Part shown: positions 15,805 to 24,632 of the stretch, one piece after another
Layout of the letters: every line of letters starts with the position of its first letter
Position numbering within the stretch: the first letter of the stretch is position 1
Assembly: GCA_015523125.1 (NCBI GenBank)
Contig: WAKX01000020.1
Span: 1 to 34,793, forward strand
Length of the DNA stretch: 34,793 bases
Direction of reading: 5' to 3'
Source: DHVE2 group archaeon
GTDB lineage: Archaea; Thermoplasmatota; Thermoplasmata; Thermoplasmatales; Aciduliprofundaceae
Made by a program: the position numbers and the translations under genes
Notes under the pieces: generated by a model
What the model was told of the DNA's origin: nothing
Databases searched by the model: none
The model's input: only the letters and a program-made list of their open reading frames with translations

Positions 15805-15821
15805 TTTTGGGTGTTTTTTTT
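15795..15821 (+). terminator. Hairpin-plus-T8 terminator at the end of the KaiC-like operon
   Basis: CACCCAA (15795-15801) and TTGGGTG (15807-15813) form a perfect 7-bp stem with a five-base loop, followed by eight T. This is a bacterial-style intrinsic terminator shape. The stop codon of paralogue B lies in the loop region and the possible starts of the GNAT gene lie in the 3' arm and T-run. Confidence 0.6.
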
Positions 15822-16344
15822 GATAATCATTGCGAGGGACACAGACAACGATTACTATTTGATAGAAGAAGCAAGCGAGGTGGATGAGTTCAAAATCGGA
15901 AGTTTGAATTTTTTCCACCTTTACGGAATCGTAGATTATCGGGAAACTTTTAAAATTTGGCTCCGTAAATTTCCGAGACCTATTTTCATCACGGCGGTTC
16001 GCGGGGACACCATAGTTGGATTTATTTACGTAGACGCGTGGGAAGAGCTGCCTTTCGTGGTAAACGTGCTGCGTGCACAGGAAACTGAGGAAAGGTTGAG
16101 AGGAAAGAAAATAGGTTACAAGCTTTTTCTTCTCGGTGCTTATTTAACTTCAGAATACATGATCACAAAGCCTTTAACCGAGCAATCCAGAAATTTTTAC
16201 AAAAAATTAGGATTTGAGGATATATCACAAATACCCCTGTTCGGAAATTACCATCAGGTTGTGGGATACATGGGGTTGCCAACGGATAAAAAAAGAGAAC
16301 ATGTTGCGCAGATATCTTCGTATTTTACTGCCCTTTCGCTTTAA
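15820..16344 (+). CDS. GNAT-family N-acetyltransferase
   Basis: This protein of about 174 residues has the acetyl-CoA-dependent GNAT fold. The strand pair FITAVRGDTIVGFIYVDAW is followed by the CoA-loop region ERLRGKKIGYKLFLLGAYL (R-G-K-x-I-G-x-K in place of the usual Q/RxxGxG/A) and a closing NFYKKLGFEDI, which is the typical C-terminal GNAT motif. The substrate is unknown. There is no early ATG. TTG 15820 is chosen because GGGTG lies seven bases before it, as in other genes here; GTG 15811 is the alternative and would overlap the terminator stem. No separate TATA box is visible, so expression probably depends on read-through of the hairpin. It is convergent with the gene ending at 16346. 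Confidence 0.7.
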   Translation: MIIIARDTDNDYYLIEEASEVDEFKIGSLNFFHLYGIVDYRETFKIWLRKFPRPIFITAVRGDTIVGFIYVDAWEELPFVVNVLRAQETEERLRGKKIGYKLFLLGAYLTSEYMITKPLTEQSRNFYKKLGFEDISQIPLFGNYHQVVGYMGLPTDKKREHVAQISSYFTALSL

Positions 16345-16345
16345 T

Positions 16346-17122
16346 TTATTTTTTCCATTTTGGTGCGTTTTCCCTTTTTCCATGTTTCTTACCCAAGAGC
16401 ATGAATGTAAATAGTGTCGCTAAGGTGACCAGAGTGGCTATTCCCAAGTATCCGACCCAGTCATAGTTTGGTGGGTTTCCTATGTATATTGTTCTGCTGT
16501 AACTTACTTTGTTGTTCTCGAACATCACCCCTTTCTCTGTGAGCCTCATCTCTAAAACGTGCTCTCCATTACCCACATCTGGCACCCAAACGTACTTTAC
16601 CTGTTTGGTGGAATTTGCCCCTATTTTGTCAACGGTGGTATTCCCTATGTATCTTCCGTCGATGTAGAAATTAACGGTTACATTTGTTATTGTATAATTT
16701 TCTACGTTTTTAACGTCTGCCACAATGGTGTACGATTTTTTTACCTCCACCGCGAGCTTTCTTTCGAACACCTTTACTTTGTGCGTTGAATTGACCAGAC
16801 CATAGCCCCTAAAATCTAAGTATATAGTTTGGGTTGCATTAGGTGTTGTTACATCGAATGTGAAAAACCCATCGTAGCTTGTTTTTAGCACCTCCGATAA
16901 TGGCTCTGCACCACTGAGATTTTGCCCTCCCATCAGAAGCGTGCATTTGTACATGTCAAAATCCCCATTTATGTATACTTTGTACTGAACACTGGTGTTC
17001 ATGGCAACCACCGTGGGTCCCTCCACATGCATTCCCGCGCTGGAGGCGCCCGAACTCACGGGAAACATGTAAAGAAATGAGAGAGCTATCACTAGAGACA
17101 GAATCACTCCTATGCCTTTCAT
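16346..17122 (-). CDS. Secreted membrane-anchored CARDB-like protein coupled to aglB
   Basis: This 258-residue protein has a signal peptide (residues 1-26, MKGIGVILSLVIALSFLYMF then VSSGASS). It has a two-sandwich ectodomain and a C-terminal membrane helix (about 222-243) followed by a basic tail GKKHGKRENAPKWKK. The second sandwich (KKSYTIVADVKNVENYTITNVTV to GEHVLEMRL, about 120-195) looks like a CARDB or related Ig-like adhesion domain. Many NXS/T sequons are present. Its ATG overlaps the stop of aglB by four bases, so the two are translated together. It may be an accessory subunit or substrate of the oligosaccharyltransferase; no function is established. It ends two bases from the convergent GNAT gene. 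Confidence 0.75.
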   Translation of the reverse strand: MKGIGVILSLVIALSFLYMFPVSSGASSAGMHVEGPTVVAMNTSVQYKVYINGDFDMYKCTLLMGGQNLSGAEPLSEVLKTSYDGFFTFDVTTPNATQTIYLDFRGYGLVNSTHKVKVFERKLAVEVKKSYTIVADVKNVENYTITNVTVNFYIDGRYIGNTTVDKIGANSTKQVKYVWVPDVGNGEHVLEMRLTEKGVMFENNKVSYSRTIYIGNPPNYDWVGYLGIATLVTLATLFTFMLLGKKHGKRENAPKWKK

Positions 17123-20100
17123 CTCCTATACCTCCCTACTATGAGTATCGCAATCGCAAGAGCTATGGCCGCTCCCCATACCCAGTAATAATAGTCTTCT
17201 ATCTCTATTCCTGTGTAATTGTGCACGTTCTCTCCGACCACATACAGACTGCTATGTCCAATTTCCGGAGAGTAGAGCTGTAATTTCACCACGTTGTCTT
17301 TCTTCCCATCGAAGGCAGATATCTCAACGGGTTCCACAAGCGAAGGATTTTTAGTCGTTGCTGTAGCTATTATTTTCACCTTGTAGCTCTGTCCCGCACT
17401 CAGATTCACCCAGTTTCTCATCTCTCCGTTTACCAAAATCTCGAGATTCCATCCTTTGTCTTTCAGCTCCATTCCGTTGAGGACGGAAAGAGTGTAATTC
17501 ACCCTGAGGTTACCTTTGTTCTCTATATTAATCACATACACCAAGGAGTTGTTATCCCAGCCTATCATATTTTCCTTCAAATAAGTTTTGTATCTGGCGG
17601 TCACGTTTGTGTGTATTGTGATATCTTGGGATAACCCGGAGAACACTACGCGAATCTGCAGACTGTTTTCTCCGTACTTGGCTGATTTTGGCACCTGTAG
17701 GATCAGGGAAACCATTTTGTTCTCTCCCGGATATAACATGTATTTTTCTTTGTTCTTTATTTCCCAGCCATTTACCCCTTCAAAGCTCACATTTTCTGCG
17801 ATGTTTCCTTCGTTGCTTATCCTCACGGTTACGCCCATGGTGCCGTTGGGATTCACCAACGCGTCTGCAGAAATAACCTTCGCATCTATTATGTGCGAAG
17901 TGTCTCTCTTTAAGTGTATGTCGTAGGCCATATCTCCGGTTATGTTTATCTTCTCGTCGAAGTAATAGGTTATGTTTAACCCATACTCTACCCTGCTTAC
18001 ACTTGCTCGAATGTTATATTCTCCATGGGGCAAAATTACCCAGTAATACCCGTAAGAGGGTATATCGATGGTGGCTTTTTCAACACTAATATGGATGATT
18101 GTGTTTACTCTCTCCCCTTTAAGATACGTGGCTCCGCTTATTACGTATCCCTTTTCCATGCTTATGTTTAGATTCATCTCCTTACCGTTCACATGAACCT
18201 CGGAGATATTCGCGTATTTATTATTGCCAGAGATGAAGTATGTGTACACCATGTAATGTCCTGGAGTTAGATGAATTTCGTAGTTGCCGGAGGCATCCGT
18301 TACTGTGGTTTCGTTTGATGCGTAGCTTTCCAGGGAGATGAAGCGAATCACACAATTTCCAAACTCCTCTGCGCCGGTGAGCTTGCCTTTGAGGTCAGTG
18401 AGGATATTGGTTTTGATTACGTTGAGTGTAACTGTGGTATTTGCTCTTATCTCTGTTTCATTCATCGCGTGGTACACGTAGTAGTTTCCGTTTTCAACCT
18501 TTGTTTTGGTTATAGTGAAGTTATAGTATCCTGCAGGAAGCCTTACCATACCTGTTGCGGTTATGTACGCACTACCATTTCTCACATTTACCGGAGTATC
18601 TGGAGAGTAATTAACTATGTTGAAAGCAACAGAATATGCCGGATACAGAGGAACCTCGATTGTCGCATTCTCCTCGATGTCCACTGAAATCATGTTTGCT
18701 GATGTTTCGTTGGTAGCGTATATTGTGTATTCTCCTATCAATATGTCCTTTACCTTTCCGCTCGTTATGTTGCGGCCATTTTTGAACCAGCTCACATGGT
18801 CTGCCTGGGAAACTATCATTACATGAGCGTAAGCTTTGAAGGTTATGTTGAACGTCTGCTGGGCAAATCCCCGGTGTATCACCAATTTACCAGTTTGTAT
18901 CTGGTATGTGCGATTGTATCCAAAGATGCTCACGGTATAATTGCCCGGGGGCAGATACACAGAATATTTCGAGGTCACACCATAAACTTCCTGTGTGTAA
19001 TTATCCGCTGATTTGAACCTTATGTTAACTGGTATATCATTTACCATGTTTCCTCTGCTTAGTATCCCACTCACGTGGGTCATTGAAGGAGCCACTTTTA
19101 CTTTCACGAATTTCCCGTAAGATACGGAAGTCTGATTGTAGCCCCAGAGTATTGTTTTTATCTTGTAATCGATGGTTGTGGGCATGGTGAAGTTTCCATC
19201 GGGCGGTATGTTGCGTATCTCGTATATTCCTTGGGAATCGTAGAGACACACAAGGCCATTATCTATAATTTCTCCGGGATCTACTTTGTTGTTATTGTTC
19301 TTATCAAAATAAACAGTTCCTGTCACATTATATGCTCTGTGAAGCGTTACGTCCACATATCTGTTACTGCTCACGTGTATAATTTCTCTCCCAAAGTAAG
19401 GAGTGCGGTTATCCGTGAAACCAACGGAGCCAATCACGTACTTGCCTGCAGGTAGATATACTTCGAAGTAATTGGTTCCATTGGCAAACGCTCTGTAAAA
19501 TGTGTTTTCTCTATATATGCCAACTTCTGGATTCTTAACTTTGGCATCAACATGAACGTATCCGTATATCTTATACGCCTCTTCCAGATGTAAATTCAAA
19601 TTCATGTTGCTGTTCAGATTTATGGTGTTTAGGTATGCAATTCTTTTGTTATTGACATAACCCGTGGTGTATATTGTGTATATCCCTCCAGGAATCTTTA
19701 TGTTGAAGTACCCTTTACCGTCCGTGGAAATTATATATATGTCGTGAGGGAGCAACTCTGATGTTATCTTTATCGTCAAATGCCCTGCGGGGATACCCTC
19801 AAATGTGGCCCTGCCGCTGAGCTTGAATGCGTGGCGAAGGGTTAAGTTAACGGAAGTGGTGTAGTTCCATAGGTTTACAATCACTATCTGATTTGAGGAT
19901 TTAAACTCTCCAATGGTGGCTACCACGGTGTAATTATCCGGCACAACCATCACTTTAAAGCTTCCATTCTCATCGGTGTTAACATGATATTTTGCGTAAA
20001 TTCCTTTGAGCTCCACGGTTGCGTTGTTTGCAGGGGTACCATTTACGAATGTTACGTTTCCTGTTATGTATGAGGGGGTAATGGAAATATCCTTTGTGAG

Positions 20101-23100
20101 ATTCTGTCCGGAACTCAGAGATATATTTTCCACATCTTTAAAGTATCTTCCGTTCAAAATCACGTCCGCTGTGTATGTGTGGGGAGCTATATTTTTTATA
20201 CTGTACATACCATTTGTTATTGGCGAAGTCTTGTTGAATCCGTATGTATTGTTTCTCAGCACGAATGTACCGCTATTTATCTTTACATCTCCCTTATCAA
20301 ATCTGTTATCCCCGTTTACATCGAAATATACTATTCCATCTAAGTTTGCCGGTTTGATTGTTATATCTTTCTCAATCACGTAATTTGGCTTGAGGCGCAT
20401 TGCCTGTTCCTCGCTCACATTTATTTTCCCACTGTAAAGAATGGTTTGTTCAATCATTTTCAGTTTGTTCAATTTCCCGTTAGTGGAAACAATCAACGTT
20501 AAATTACCCGCCACGGCAGGTATTCTATATTGCCCGTTTGAGTCTGTGAAAACGGAAACATGGGGTATTCCGTATTCATCCAGGAGAGTTACCCTCACGT
20601 GTCTTGCGGGCTCCCCGTTGGATAATTTCACCTCGCCTCTTACTATTGCGCCTTCGTAGAATTTGACCATAACCACGTCGTTTGGCAATATCTGATATGC
20701 GGGAGGGTTCAACTCCACCACGCCCTTATTCTCGTTCTGATATTTTAATGCCAAATCGATTGGTATGGGCTTCCAATCTTTTGTGTGGTTTTGATAATCT
20801 TTATATGGGTTCCAGAATGCGGTTCTGTATACCAATTTGAAATGAGCCATGTCCCATGCTTGCATGGGGTAATAATTGTAGAGGCTTGGTGAAATACCCG
20901 GGATACCATCGCTTGCACCCACGTCCTGTCCGGAATATCCTATGAACGTCTTATAAAGCATGCTGTGGTAAAACATCGGTTTGTATTCTATTTTGTAGTC
21001 CACGATCCTCACATTTCCCGGAACCTTATCTAAATCGTACTCATTGCCGTACTGGTCCACGGCTTTAAGGGTGTAGAAATCATAAGGTACAACGGTACCT
21101 CCAAATTCTTGTATTCTTCTGTCTCCCAACTTCGCGGGGGCATAGAATATTCCCGTGTTTCTCCCGGAGAATGGGAACAGACGATAATCGATTGCAAAGT
21201 ACCTTATGTCTTTACCCGTGTAATTTCTCACATCATCGTACAGGCTGATTAAGAACGTCTCGGAGTGGTGAGCGAACATACCTTTGAGGTACGCGTATTT
21301 TGTATTTGTATCGGATATGTCTTTCTCGTAGTATCCATAGTAATCAGGGTTGTTGAGCACAACGTCCCTGTATTTTCCTGGGTTTTTCATGACATCTCTA
21401 ATTTTTTCTACATCTTCCGCTGAGAAGTATTTGTACAAAATATTTAGCATACCCTGCGAGAACTGGTCATGATGTGTTTTGTAGTTTCCCTCCATCAATC
21501 TTATCGTGAAAAGAGAGATCACTTCGCTCTCGTTCTGGGCCGTAATGATTTGGGCGGCCATCTGATATCCGTTCTGGAAGTTGTCTGCCACTGCAGGATG
21601 CTGGCCCTGTCTTATGGCCGAGAACCCGTAGTCCCACCATGACACGAAAGCAGGCCTATCTTCAGGTATTGTATTGTTATCCTGTTCCCGTAACCATTTC
21701 CACGCCCTCTCCCATGGATATTCTGGCTTGGGTAGAGAGTAACCGAATGCACCCAAGTACCACGGTGAAGATTTGTTATATGTGGTTTCGTTAGGTCTTA
21801 TAAAAGAAGGCATTGCGTTGTAAATCTGCTTATCATAGGTCTTCTTGGTTTCGTAAGGAATGCCGGCGTCTATGGCACTCCACACCGTTGGGACCACCAA
21901 TAAAAATGCGAGAACTAAAACGAACGCCACCTGCGAAAATTTCATGGCGGATTTTAGCTTCTTTTTCCAGCTACCCTGATACTTTCTGTATTCTTCAAAA
22001 CTTTCTCTGAATCTCAAGACATCTAAGAGCCAAATCACGCCTATGGCCGCCGTTAGTGCAAAGGCGGGGGAAGCGTTGAATATGAAACGGGCTGCGGATA
22101 TTGCCATGTACACGGCTATTATCGAGTAGAATACAAAGAAGAGGTAGTATTCTTCCTTCTCTTTTTTAACCAGGTAGAGAATCCAGATTATCCCACCAAA
22201 CGCCAGCAAAAATATTGCTACCCCGAATGACATTGCCAAATATCCGAGTGTGGCAGGTTGTGCCTCTGCGATCGTAGAGTACAATTTACTTTTGACGAAG
22301 TACCCCTGTCCGCTGGCAATCAGAGCCCAGTAGTCTGGGAGGAATACATTTATTAATACTAATCCCGCACCTATGATGATCGCCGAGATGCCAAATACCA
22401 AAGGCCATGGGTATTTTCCAGTTACTTCTAAGATTATTCCCACCAATAGAACTCCCCCAATCAATATGAGGGGTACATCAAACCAATTTTTTATGGTATG
22501 CGTTATGAAGTACCACGGGAATGCCAATCCGAACGCCGAGATTATAAATATGCCCATTATCATTACTATATGTAGCAGCGATTTGTTCCTGAATCTGTTG
22601 ATGAATACCTGTACGATTAGATAAATAGATAAGATGGCAATTGCATAAGTGTATCCTTTCCAAGCGAGGGCCAGGGCCCCGATGGACACACCGGAGAGAG
22701 CTGCGTAAACCATTGATTCTTTGTTCTCTTTGAAATATTCACTCAAACCATTTTTGATTGATTCCTTGTTGAACCAGTCCTTTATCCAGTACTTATAATG
22801 CACGGTTTTCAGAGCTCTGAGGAAGAAATAGAATGAGAACACGATGAAAAACAGGTCGAATGCGTCCCAATCCGCCTGTGTGGCAACGCTCCTGGTAATT
22901 GCCGCGGGCATGATTGCGAGGAAGAAAGCCGCAAGCAAACCAGCTTTTTTGCTGAAAGCCTCCTTACCCAATAGATATACGGGTATCACGGTGAGTGAGC
23001 CCCATATTGCGGGGAAAAGTATTAGTGAGAGTAAAGCTGCGTTGTATATGTTGTTGCCCATGAAAGGCGCAAACAGGAACCCTAACATTACAATTCCCCA

Positions 23101-23382
23101 GTGGAATAGCGGAGGTCTCGGGTTAATGCTGCCGATGGGATAATTGAGCATGGGATCATTTATCATCTGGTGTTTTGAATTCAAAATGTAATCTATAATT
23201 CTCTCGTGATAATACGAGTCAGAACCACCGGACACCGCGTAGCCGTACTGGATAGAGGGTCCCACTGCCCAGTATATCCTGATGAACAGAGCTAAGGCTA
23301 CTATCAAGCCCAGTATCACCGGAATCCGAAGTTTGTCCCACTGAATACCATGTAGTTTTTTACCAATCTTTAGCCCGGGCAT
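17119..23382 (-). CDS. aglB: Giant oligosaccharyltransferase AglB (STT3) with long beta-repeat extension
   Basis: This protein of about 2,087 residues transfers lipid-linked glycans to asparagine in NXS/T sequons outside the membrane. The first 500 residues hold about 13 membrane helices with the catalytic acids in GGSDSYYH (D about 55) and ADWDAFD (171-173), and the TIxE motif (TIAE, 370-373). The soluble part has SWWDYG (582-586). A usual archaeal enzyme would end near residue 900-950. Here about 1,170 residues follow: many carboxypeptidase-regulatory-like sandwiches (GxVxxxNGxPxxNAxV...DxxGxF), two calcium-loop motifs (DVNGDNRFDKGD, DKNNNNKVDPGE), NEW3-like domains and a final membrane helix with GRYRR. 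Start 23382 is chosen because GGTGA lies five bases upstream and the TATA box excludes the ATG at 23412. Confidence 0.93.
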   Translation of the reverse strand: MPGLKIGKKLHGIQWDKLRIPVILGLIVALALFIRIYWAVGPSIQYGYAVSGGSDSYYHERIIDYILNSKHQMINDPMLNYPIGSINPRPPLFHWGIVMLGFLFAPFMGNNIYNAALLSLILFPAIWGSLTVIPVYLLGKEAFSKKAGLLAAFFLAIMPAAITRSVATQADWDAFDLFFIVFSFYFFLRALKTVHYKYWIKDWFNKESIKNGLSEYFKENKESMVYAALSGVSIGALALAWKGYTYAIAILSIYLIVQVFINRFRNKSLLHIVMIMGIFIISAFGLAFPWYFITHTIKNWFDVPLILIGGVLLVGIILEVTGKYPWPLVFGISAIIIGAGLVLINVFLPDYWALIASGQGYFVKSKLYSTIAEAQPATLGYLAMSFGVAIFLLAFGGIIWILYLVKKEKEEYYLFFVFYSIIAVYMAISAARFIFNASPAFALTAAIGVIWLLDVLRFRESFEEYRKYQGSWKKKLKSAMKFSQVAFVLVLAFLLVVPTVWSAIDAGIPYETKKTYDKQIYNAMPSFIRPNETTYNKSSPWYLGAFGYSLPKPEYPWERAWKWLREQDNNTIPEDRPAFVSWWDYGFSAIRQGQHPAVADNFQNGYQMAAQIITAQNESEVISLFTIRLMEGNYKTHHDQFSQGMLNILYKYFSAEDVEKIRDVMKNPGKYRDVVLNNPDYYGYYEKDISDTNTKYAYLKGMFAHHSETFLISLYDDVRNYTGKDIRYFAIDYRLFPFSGRNTGIFYAPAKLGDRRIQEFGGTVVPYDFYTLKAVDQYGNEYDLDKVPGNVRIVDYKIEYKPMFYHSMLYKTFIGYSGQDVGASDGIPGISPSLYNYYPMQAWDMAHFKLVYRTAFWNPYKDYQNHTKDWKPIPIDLALKYQNENKGVVELNPPAYQILPNDVVMVKFYEGAIVRGEVKLSNGEPARHVRVTLLDEYGIPHVSVFTDSNGQYRIPAVAGNLTLIVSTNGKLNKLKMIEQTILYSGKINVSEEQAMRLKPNYVIEKDITIKPANLDGIVYFDVNGDNRFDKGDVKINSGTFVLRNNTYGFNKTSPITNGMYSIKNIAPHTYTADVILNGRYFKDVENISLSSGQNLTKDISITPSYITGNVTFVNGTPANNATVELKGIYAKYHVNTDENGSFKVMVVPDNYTVVATIGEFKSSNQIVIVNLWNYTTSVNLTLRHAFKLSGRATFEGIPAGHLTIKITSELLPHDIYIISTDGKGYFNIKIPGGIYTIYTTGYVNNKRIAYLNTINLNSNMNLNLHLEEAYKIYGYVHVDAKVKNPEVGIYRENTFYRAFANGTNYFEVYLPAGKYVIGSVGFTDNRTPYFGREIIHVSSNRYVDVTLHRAYNVTGTVYFDKNNNNKVDPGEIIDNGLVCLYDSQGIYEIRNIPPDGNFTMPTTIDYKIKTILWGYNQTSVSYGKFVKVKVAPSMTHVSGILSRGNMVNDIPVNIRFKSADNYTQEVYGVTSKYSVYLPPGNYTVSIFGYNRTYQIQTGKLVIHRGFAQQTFNITFKAYAHVMIVSQADHVSWFKNGRNITSGKVKDILIGEYTIYATNETSANMISVDIEENATIEVPLYPAYSVAFNIVNYSPDTPVNVRNGSAYITATGMVRLPAGYYNFTITKTKVENGNYYVYHAMNETEIRANTTVTLNVIKTNILTDLKGKLTGAEEFGNCVIRFISLESYASNETTVTDASGNYEIHLTPGHYMVYTYFISGNNKYANISEVHVNGKEMNLNISMEKGYVISGATYLKGERVNTIIHISVEKATIDIPSYGYYWVILPHGEYNIRASVSRVEYGLNITYYFDEKINITGDMAYDIHLKRDTSHIIDAKVISADALVNPNGTMGVTVRISNEGNIAENVSFEGVNGWEIKNKEKYMLYPGENKMVSLILQVPKSAKYGENSLQIRVVFSGLSQDITIHTNVTARYKTYLKENMIGWDNNSLVYVINIENKGNLRVNYTLSVLNGMELKDKGWNLEILVNGEMRNWVNLSAGQSYKVKIIATATTKNPSLVEPVEISAFDGKKDNVVKLQLYSPEIGHSSLYVVGENVHNYTGIEIEDYYYWVWGAAIALAIAILIVGRYRR

Positions 23383-23416
23383 GTTACTCACCGAATCAAA
23401 GCGGTATTGCATTTCT

Positions 23417-23425
23417 TATAAAAAA
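23417..23425 (-). promoter_or_regulatory. TATA box of aglB
   Basis: The minus strand reads TTTTTTATA here. Transcription would start near 23395, giving a leader of about 13 bases with GGTGA in front of ATG 23382. This is the reason for rejecting the longer open frame. Confidence 0.5.
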
Positions 23426-23480
23426 CTTATCGATGTGCCATTTTTTCAATATTTCACGTGAAAAAAGCAATAATTGGGAG

Positions 23481-24479
23481 TTAGGGAACGATGTATACGA
23501 CGTCGTCGATTCTCACTATTCTTACACTATTTCCATCTTTCACAGGAATTTCGCTAACGACCTCTATGATTTTGTTGTTTTTGTCCATCAGTTGAACCTC
23601 GTTGCCATGGGAATAAATAACCATTGCGCTCTCTATCTCTTCTCCCTTTTCCACCATTTTTATCCTGTGTTTCTTTGAATCCACATTTCTCCTCTTGCCT
23701 GTTTTTATATCCTTGGCTCTTATGAACGAATCGCTGATTTCCTCCACCACGTAGTAATTCCCCTCGATTTCTACGATGTCTCCAATTCTGTACGGTGGGA
23801 AGCGCACCGCGTACGTCACACGATAAAGATCCCGTCCGTCCTTTCTTCCGGCTATCTGAGGCGATTCTTTCAGCGTGGCTCCGTATTTATGGCATATCTC
23901 CTTTGATATTTTTTTAGCCTCTCTTTTATCGCTTAGATAGAGATCCCACCCCTCCTTTTTCTCAACTTCTTTTGTGAGGAACAAATTTTCGTTTTTTCGG
24001 GCATAGTGCTCTATTCTTCCGTATGTGAAATCTAATATTTTTTTCACCTCTCCTTCTCTCATGTCTCTCAGCTGAATTATGGCTTCAAAGTAATTCCCGA
24101 AGAACCTGTTGCATCGCGGGCAAGATTCGTATTTTACGTGGAATTCCATTAGGTGCGTTTCTTTAACTTTTAGATCTCGGTATTTTATTTCAATTTCCAC
24201 TTCCACATCGAATGTTCCCTCAATTTCCCCATGCTTTATAGTGTAGGAATAAGAATCGTATTCGTGCTCAAAAACTATGCTCTTCTCCACAATTTTTTTA
24301 ATGGCCTCCTCCAGTGACACATGCTCCCAGTGGCTTCCGAGCTTTATTGCGTGGCAGTGTGGGCACATGGTTATTTCTAGGTACTTTGGCATAGCGGTGA
24401 ATTTAACTTTTTTTAAGAAGCATTCTTCGCACAGGCCATCGTATTTCGCCTCTCTCTTTCCGCATTCTAAACACAGCAT
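23481..24479 (-). CDS. nmd3: NMD3-family ribosome-associated zinc protein
   Basis: This 332-residue protein matches archaeal NMD3. In eukaryotes NMD3 is the adaptor that leaves the nucleus with the 60S subunit; in archaea it is thought to act in large-subunit maturation. The N-terminal treble zinc site is clear: CLECGK, GLCEECF, then TMCPHCHAIKLG, with another CPRCNRFFG near residue 130. The C-terminal half contains the SH3-like and OB-like beta domains (YRIGDIVEIEGNYYVVEEIS and VKDGNSVRIVRIDDVVYIV). The frame opens at 24503, but that ATG overlaps the TATA box; ATG 24479 (MLCLECGK) is preferred, with a very short leader. It is divergent from the 133-residue gene. Confidence 0.92.
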   Translation of the reverse strand: MLCLECGKREAKYDGLCEECFLKKVKFTAMPKYLEITMCPHCHAIKLGSHWEHVSLEEAIKKIVEKSIVFEHEYDSYSYTIKHGEIEGTFDVEVEIEIKYRDLKVKETHLMEFHVKYESCPRCNRFFGNYFEAIIQLRDMREGEVKKILDFTYGRIEHYARKNENLFLTKEVEKKEGWDLYLSDKREAKKISKEICHKYGATLKESPQIAGRKDGRDLYRVTYAVRFPPYRIGDIVEIEGNYYVVEEISDSFIRAKDIKTGKRRNVDSKKHRIKMVEKGEEIESAMVIYSHGNEVQLMDKNNKIIEVVSEIPVKDGNSVRIVRIDDVVYIVP

Positions 24480-24504
24480 GTTATGTGGGCACCATAAATG
24501 CAAG

Positions 24505-24512
24505 GATAAATA
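24505..24512 (-). promoter_or_regulatory. TATA box of nmd3
   Basis: The minus strand reads TATTTATC, predicting a transcript start near 24483, four bases from ATG 24479. It overlaps the upstream ATG at 24503, which therefore cannot be the main start. Confidence 0.5.
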
Positions 24513-24583
24513 CCTTTTCCATGCTACGTGCTATCACGAAAATTTTATCTTTTGCACGGGCATGCACGCCACCGTTCCAAAAG

Positions 24584-24591
24584 TTTATATA
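24584..24591 (+). promoter_or_regulatory. TATA box of the 24633-27810 operon
   Basis: TTTATATA is preceded by AAAAG and predicts a start near 24613. The leader of about 20 bases carries GGAGTGA at 24620-24626, six bases before GTG 24633. Confidence 0.6.
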
Positions 24592-24632
24592 CTTAAATTC
24601 CGTAATATCACAATTAGAAGGAGTGAACGATT

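Noticed and set aside
20006-20383. 125-codon plus-strand frame within aglB
   Set aside because: Hydrophobic composition comes from reading the beta-repeat coding sequence in antisense; no promoter or ribosome binding site.
17119-23382. Repeated beta domains in aglB as DNA-level tandem repeats
   Set aside because: The repeats are seen only at protein level with low identity; no long DNA repeat units or CRISPR-like spacing are visible.
23383-23412. Ten-residue longer N-terminus for AglB
   Set aside because: The upstream ATG lies before the predicted transcript start, whereas ATG 23382 has GGTGA at correct spacing.
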